Shown here one piece after another: positions 60,676 to 64,000 of a stretch of DNA of 64,000 bases. Made by a program: the position numbers and the translations under genes. This stretch comes from Aldehydirespirator sp965220345 (GTDB lineage Bacteria; Actinomycetota; Acidimicrobiia; Acidimicrobiales; Aldehydirespiratoraceae): positions 868,001 to 932,000 of the forward strand of contig OZ244822.1 in NCBI GenBank assembly GCA_965220345.1, given 5' to 3'. How positions within the stretch are numbered: the stretch's first letter is position 1; every line of letters starts with the position of its first letter. The notes below the pieces were generated by a model. It saw only the letters and a list, made by a program, of their open reading frames with translations, made no database searches and was not told the DNA's origin.

Positions 60676-62226
60676 ATGACATCGCCGGTTGCGAGCACAG
60701 GTTCCACGGGAGTTGCAAGTGGGCATCCGCTAGCGACTGAGACGGGTATCGAAGTTTTGCGCTGCGGAGGTTCGGCTGTGGACGCAGCGCTGGCCTCGGC
60801 GTTCACGCAGTGGGTGGTTAACGCTCCACAGTGCGGCCCCGGTGGAGAACTGGTTGCCCTAGTCGCTGACACAGGCATTACTGGCAATAGCAGCAATGGC
60901 AATAGCAGTAGTGACACAGGCAGCGACGCGCAGTTAGGTCTAGGTCGTCCAGGTATCTGGGTCTACGGCGGCTGGTCACGCACGCCGTTGGCGGTTGCTG
61001 ACGAGAAGCCCTCTGGTTGCGGCGGGCCGCAAGAAATCGGCGGACCGCTCAATGCGGTTGTGCCTGGATCGTTGCGGGGTGCAGAGGCGCTGTGGCGTGC
61101 CCATGGACGACTCGGCTGGACGGCGCTCTTTGATGGCGCTTTGGCCGCCGCAGCAGGCCACACAGTCACTTCACGAATGGCTGAGGTGTATGCGATGGCG
61201 GCAACCCAAGGACAACACGAAACTCTGCAACGAATTCTGGGGCAACAGACCATCCCGAAGCAAGGCGACACGATCCATCTGCCAGAACTGGCTGACACTC
61301 TCAAGTCGGTGGCAACGCACGGCGCTGATGTCTTCTATCTCGGCGAACTCGCCGATCGGTTGGTGGCCGCGGCCTCTGGCGAAGGCGCGTTGTTGAGTCA
61401 CAGCGACCTAGAAGCTATGCAAGCAAGCGTTGAGACGGCACAGCGTTTCGTGTTCGAAGACATCGTCTTGTGGCTGACACCAGCTCCAAGTCAAGCATCC
61501 ATCACTGCTGCCTTACTAGCCGTTGTGCCTCATGACGCTGATCCTGCTTCGCGGGAATTTGCTGAGGCGGTGGCACCGATAACCGAACAGCAACTAAGTG
61601 AGTTCTGCCGCCGGGGCACGGTGCTGCCTTCCGGGACTGCCGTGTCCACTGCGCTTGATAGCAGCGGCTTGTCAGCGACTGTGGTTCATAGTCTTGCAAG
61701 CGTGCCGTTCGGCACTGGCTGGGTGGCAGGCGACACGGGTATGACCTTCAGCAACCGTGTCGGCACTGCGCTGTCGCAGCGAGGCGACCTCCCGGGCTGC
61801 AACCCAGTTCCCGGCGGCGTGCTACCACACACGCTGAGCGCTGCTCACATCCAGCGGCGCAACAGCACGGGATGCACGGGATGGATGACTGTGGCCACTC
61901 CTGGAGGTGACCGACAAGTCCAGTGGCTAGCTCAAGCGATTCAACGATTTCGTTGCGGTGCCGACGCGGCTGCGATAGCAGCTGAACCTCGTTGGTTCGT
62001 GTGCCCCACCGCTGGCCGCTTCGGTGTGCCAGCAGGTATTGGCGAGCCGTGGTATGCCTTCGCCGAGCCAGGGATCACATGGCACGAAGACTCCGAGATA
62101 GCTGGCTATGAGGTGCGTCGCAGCGCCAACGTAGGCGGCGGCCTGCAGCTAGTAATGCATGACGGCCACAACATCAAACTAGCCAGCGACCCCCGCTCCG
62201 GCGGCACCACCCAAACTCTCAAGTAA
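60676..62226 (+). CDS. Gamma-glutamyltransferase-like protein
   Basis: 516 residues. The start GVASGHPLATETGIEVLRCGGSAVDAALASAF is typical of gamma-glutamyltransferases, with the N-terminal glycine-rich entry. The autocatalytic threonine is predicted as T321 in SGTAVSTALDSSG, followed by SLASVPFGTG. It would cleave into two chains and hydrolyse glutathione-type substrates. A short low-complexity insert NSSNGNSSSDTGSD lies near residue 75. No signal peptide is apparent, unlike most secreted members. Confidence 0.75.
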   Translation: MTSPVASTGSTGVASGHPLATETGIEVLRCGGSAVDAALASAFTQWVVNAPQCGPGGELVALVADTGITGNSSNGNSSSDTGSDAQLGLGRPGIWVYGGWSRTPLAVADEKPSGCGGPQEIGGPLNAVVPGSLRGAEALWRAHGRLGWTALFDGALAAAAGHTVTSRMAEVYAMAATQGQHETLQRILGQQTIPKQGDTIHLPELADTLKSVATHGADVFYLGELADRLVAAASGEGALLSHSDLEAMQASVETAQRFVFEDIVLWLTPAPSQASITAALLAVVPHDADPASREFAEAVAPITEQQLSEFCRRGTVLPSGTAVSTALDSSGLSATVVHSLASVPFGTGWVAGDTGMTFSNRVGTALSQRGDLPGCNPVPGGVLPHTLSAAHIQRRNSTGCTGWMTVATPGGDRQVQWLAQAIQRFRCGADAAAIAAEPRWFVCPTAGRFGVPAGIGEPWYAFAEPGITWHEDSEIAGYEVRRSANVGGGLQLVMHDGHNIKLASDPRSGGTTQTLK

Positions 62227-62256
62227 CGCTTACCCCAACACACCCCCGCCGCAAAA

Positions 62257-62886
62257 TCACACTCGTCGACTAGCAATCTGTTTTCGAACTTCTCGCATCG
62301 CTTGGTTACGAGTATGAGTTTGATCTAACCAGGCTCTCAACTTGCGCTCATCTGCGTCAAGTAACTCATGGAACTCTGGCTCACGTTCAACCCCGAGAAC
62401 TTCTATCCATTGCTCATGAAGTTCAGCCTCTGCAAGCACTGGTGCAGAATGCTCAGCGAGTTCGCGCAGGTCAATAACCACGCGGCACAGGTGGAAGGCC
62501 ATTCTCTGCTGGAGCAGATGCACGCCCGTTTCGGCCATCACTGCGACCCGTTCACCTTCTTGCAGGTTCGCTGTCGGCTCGCTCCAGAGTTGTCGTAGGC
62601 AGGTAGCAGGATTCTTAAGACCGGATACTTGCACCCCCGGCAGTGGCATCCAGTCGTAGTGTCCGCGCCAGTCGTCCACATGGTGATCACGCAAGGGTGC
62701 CACGAGTTGCGTTTCGTGTAATTGTGGTCCTCGGCGCATTGAACACGCATGAGACACGATGCAGATAGGCCCTTGATCGACAACAATCAAATCTCCCTGC
62801 ATGAGCATGCGATGACGAGGAACATCAGAAACACCAGTGGCTATCCATAGATCCTCTGAAGCTTCAGGAGCAGCGAGTTCAGTCAC
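62257..62886 (-). CDS. Hypothetical protein of a coupled three-gene cassette
   Basis: 209 residues from a GTG at 62886. A beta-rich N-terminus reads RHRMLMQGDLIVVDQGPICIVSHACSMRRGPQLHE; the SHACSMRRG segment looks like a small active-site or metal-site loop with H, C and H in close order. The rest is mostly helical (RMAFHLCRVVIDLRELAEHS). I recognise no family. It starts 13 bases after the preceding gene's stop in the same direction. Confidence 0.5.
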   Translation of the reverse strand: MTELAAPEASEDLWIATGVSDVPRHRMLMQGDLIVVDQGPICIVSHACSMRRGPQLHETQLVAPLRDHHVDDWRGHYDWMPLPGVQVSGLKNPATCLRQLWSEPTANLQEGERVAVMAETGVHLLQQRMAFHLCRVVIDLRELAEHSAPVLAEAELHEQWIEVLGVEREPEFHELLDADERKLRAWLDQTHTRNQAMREVRKQIASRRV

Positions 62887-62898
62887 AGAATTTAGATG

Positions 62899-63528
62899 TC
62901 AGCGACGCGTTAGGACTCGCTCACCGTCAGGGCCAACGACAATGATCCAATCTGAACGATCCATGTCACGCCAATTCGAATTCCAGCGATCAAGCAGCTC
63001 TTCCAGCCCTAAATGTCCCTGAGCGTGCTCCAACAGATCATCGGCTTGACCGGCAATGTAGATGTCGGCTGCGTTGACTGTCAGGTGATCCACTAGCCAC
63101 ATGTTGAGCCAACTAGCAGGCTCGTCAATCGGTCCGACTTCTGATAGCAGATCCAAGAACGCGGCAAGACGCGCAAGGGCTCGTTGACCGTCAGACGAGA
63201 TGGAGTCCCCGGCACGCCACTTACGCACAGTCGACACATTGACCTCGCAGAGTTTTGCGATTTCGGACCACATAAGCCCGCGATCCGTGGAGAGTTCTTC
63301 AAGCAGCCGCCCGGTCGAAAGCATCGCCTTCAATGTCGTCCGGTGATCTAAGTCAAGCGATCGGATTCCACGCCGACCTTCTTCTACGTCCGTTGACAGC
63401 AAGCGCACCGAGCCGGTGAGACCCCCATACGCATCAGTTAATGCAGCTATGGCTGTAGAGCCTTGCTCGTATTTGTCAAGGTTGAGCTGGCTGGACCCAG
63501 CCGAAGTCTGGACTTGAATGCTGGTCAC
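62899..63528 (-). CDS. Helix-turn-helix protein, possible antitoxin or regulator
   Basis: 209 residues from GTG 63528. A clear helix-turn-helix is LMWSEIAKLCEVNVSTVRKWRAG at about residues 85-107. The C-terminal part (DEPASWLNMWLVDHLTVNAADIYIAG) resembles the substrate-sensing halves of Xre/MbcA/ParS-type proteins. The GTG overlaps the stop of the upstream gene as GTGA, and AGAGGAG precedes it. This suggests autoregulation of a three-gene operon. Confidence 0.6.
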   Translation of the reverse strand: MTSIQVQTSAGSSQLNLDKYEQGSTAIAALTDAYGGLTGSVRLLSTDVEEGRRGIRSLDLDHRTTLKAMLSTGRLLEELSTDRGLMWSEIAKLCEVNVSTVRKWRAGDSISSDGQRALARLAAFLDLLSEVGPIDEPASWLNMWLVDHLTVNAADIYIAGQADDLLEHAQGHLGLEELLDRWNSNWRDMDRSDWIIVVGPDGERVLTRR

Positions 63529-64000
63529 GGTTCTCCTCTAAACAGTTCTCGGGATTTGTCAGTGATCGCACGCTGGAACAGTTCTCCCAGCGGTTCGTGT
63601 AACTCGTCTAGCACAGGACTCAGAGCGGTGGATGTGAAATCAAGCATTTTTTCGTCGGGTGCTTGGAGATATGAATCAGTATCAATCACAAAGAACGGCC
63701 CGTCCTTGGTAGGTAGCTGACGTCTGAGTGGCTGGTCACCGACAACCCCACTGCCGACCAGAGCTGCATAGCGTGCCAGTAGTCGCTTAGCTTGATTGTG
63801 CATTTCGATGACGGTCTGGGCTGACTCTGTGGTGTAGCCAGAGATCGGTTCTAGCTGGCTTATAACCCCTTCGGTGATCCATCCTGCCCATCGGGAAGTG
63901 TCCGATATCGGGTCGGGCACCCGTATTTCGTTGATGTATCGAAGTCCAATACGCTCAACTCCGACAATCGGTGCAAGCTCAGCAGCAGACTTAGCAGCCC
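63525..64000 (-). CDS. TIGR04255-like family protein, 5' end outside the window
   Basis: The frame is open to the right edge of the window. It reads VERIGLRYINEIRV just before VPDPISDTSRWAGWI, then a beta-rich middle and a C-terminus with LHEPLGELFQRAITDKSRELFRG. The ERIGLRYINxI segment and the closing LHxxxxxxFxxxITDxxRExxG are hallmarks of TIGR04255, a family of about 260 residues scattered in bacteria and islands with unknown role. The start lies beyond 64000. Confidence 0.65.
   Translation of the reverse strand, partial: AAKSAAELAPIVGVERIGLRYINEIRVPDPISDTSRWAGWITEGVISQLEPISGYTTESAQTVIEMHNQAKRLLARYAALVGSGVVGDQPLRRQLPTKDGPFFVIDTDSYLQAPDEKMLDFTSTALSPVLDELHEPLGELFQRAITDKSRELFRGEP

Noticed and set aside
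60474..60917. Minus-strand open frame with hydrophobic start
   Set aside because: It is antisense to the start of the gamma-glutamyltransferase-like gene and the hydrophobic part comes from Ser/Asn-rich codons on the other strand.

Overview
The window looks like a chromosomal segment of a mid-GC actinobacterium, most likely of the class Acidimicrobiia. The evidence is a WhiB-family regulator, a UPF0182 giant membrane protein, a YlbL-type PDZ/Lon-like protease, an HExxH zinc protease of the DUF2342 type, a C-type ATP-dependent DNA ligase, a carboxylase epsilon subunit beside an acyl-CoA carboxylase beta subunit, and a five-helix-type succinate dehydrogenase cytochrome b. I could not run any database search, so the lineage is an inference from gene content.

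Layout. 0-8 kb: a cut thiolase and pyrE, a Rieske oxygenase with a 3-beta-HSD-like reductase (possible sterol or terpenoid chemistry), a DUF368 lipid-carrier translocase, and an sdhCAB operon. 8-10 kb: a scar holding a broken ATPase and a frameshifted IS30-like element with recognisable terminal inverted repeats. 10-16 kb: a secreted protein whose reading frame is broken at a 12-base C tract, a MoxR/BchI-like ATPase, a glycoside hydrolase 2 homologue lacking both catalytic glutamates, and a non-coding block with two related hairpins. 16-32 kb: mostly housekeeping genes (phosphatase, YgjP-like metallopeptidase, tRNA-Lys, hicBA, cyclophilin, carboxylase, ligC, 5'-3' exonuclease, methylmalonyl-CoA epimerase, recR, dnaX) ending in SRP RNA, tRNA-Ser and initiator tRNA. 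32-51 kb: UPF0182, YlbL, HEAT, MreB, MoaE, epimerase, protease, MFS, polyphosphate kinase, TatA, WhiB, a VWA protein (probable partner of the MoxR-like ATPase 34 kb away), rhodanese, PLD and MaoC proteins. 51-64 kb is the most accessory part: an ATPase fused to a PD-(D/E)XK-like nuclease, an orphan DNA methyltransferase whose 5' end is duplicated as a 99-bp repeat around a DUF2335 cassette, a large Calx-beta surface protein with a 12-base G tract near its start, a gamma-glutamyltransferase-like protein, and a translationally coupled cassette with a TIGR04255-like protein.

How the genes work together. Propionyl-CoA-type carboxylase and methylmalonyl-CoA epimerase suggest a propionate/methylmalonyl route feeding succinate, which the sdhCAB complex oxidises. 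The MoxR-like ATPase and VWA protein resemble AAA+/VWA chaperone pairs. The strongest unusual signals are the two 12-base homopolymer tracts at the 5' ends of two exported-protein genes (candidate phase-variable loci), the 99-bp duplication around the DUF2335 insert, the catalytically dead GH2 protein, the paired hairpins at 15.65-15.89 kb, and the coupled three-gene cassette at the right edge. Many intergenic regions also carry short perfect or near-perfect tandem repeats of 10-26 bp.
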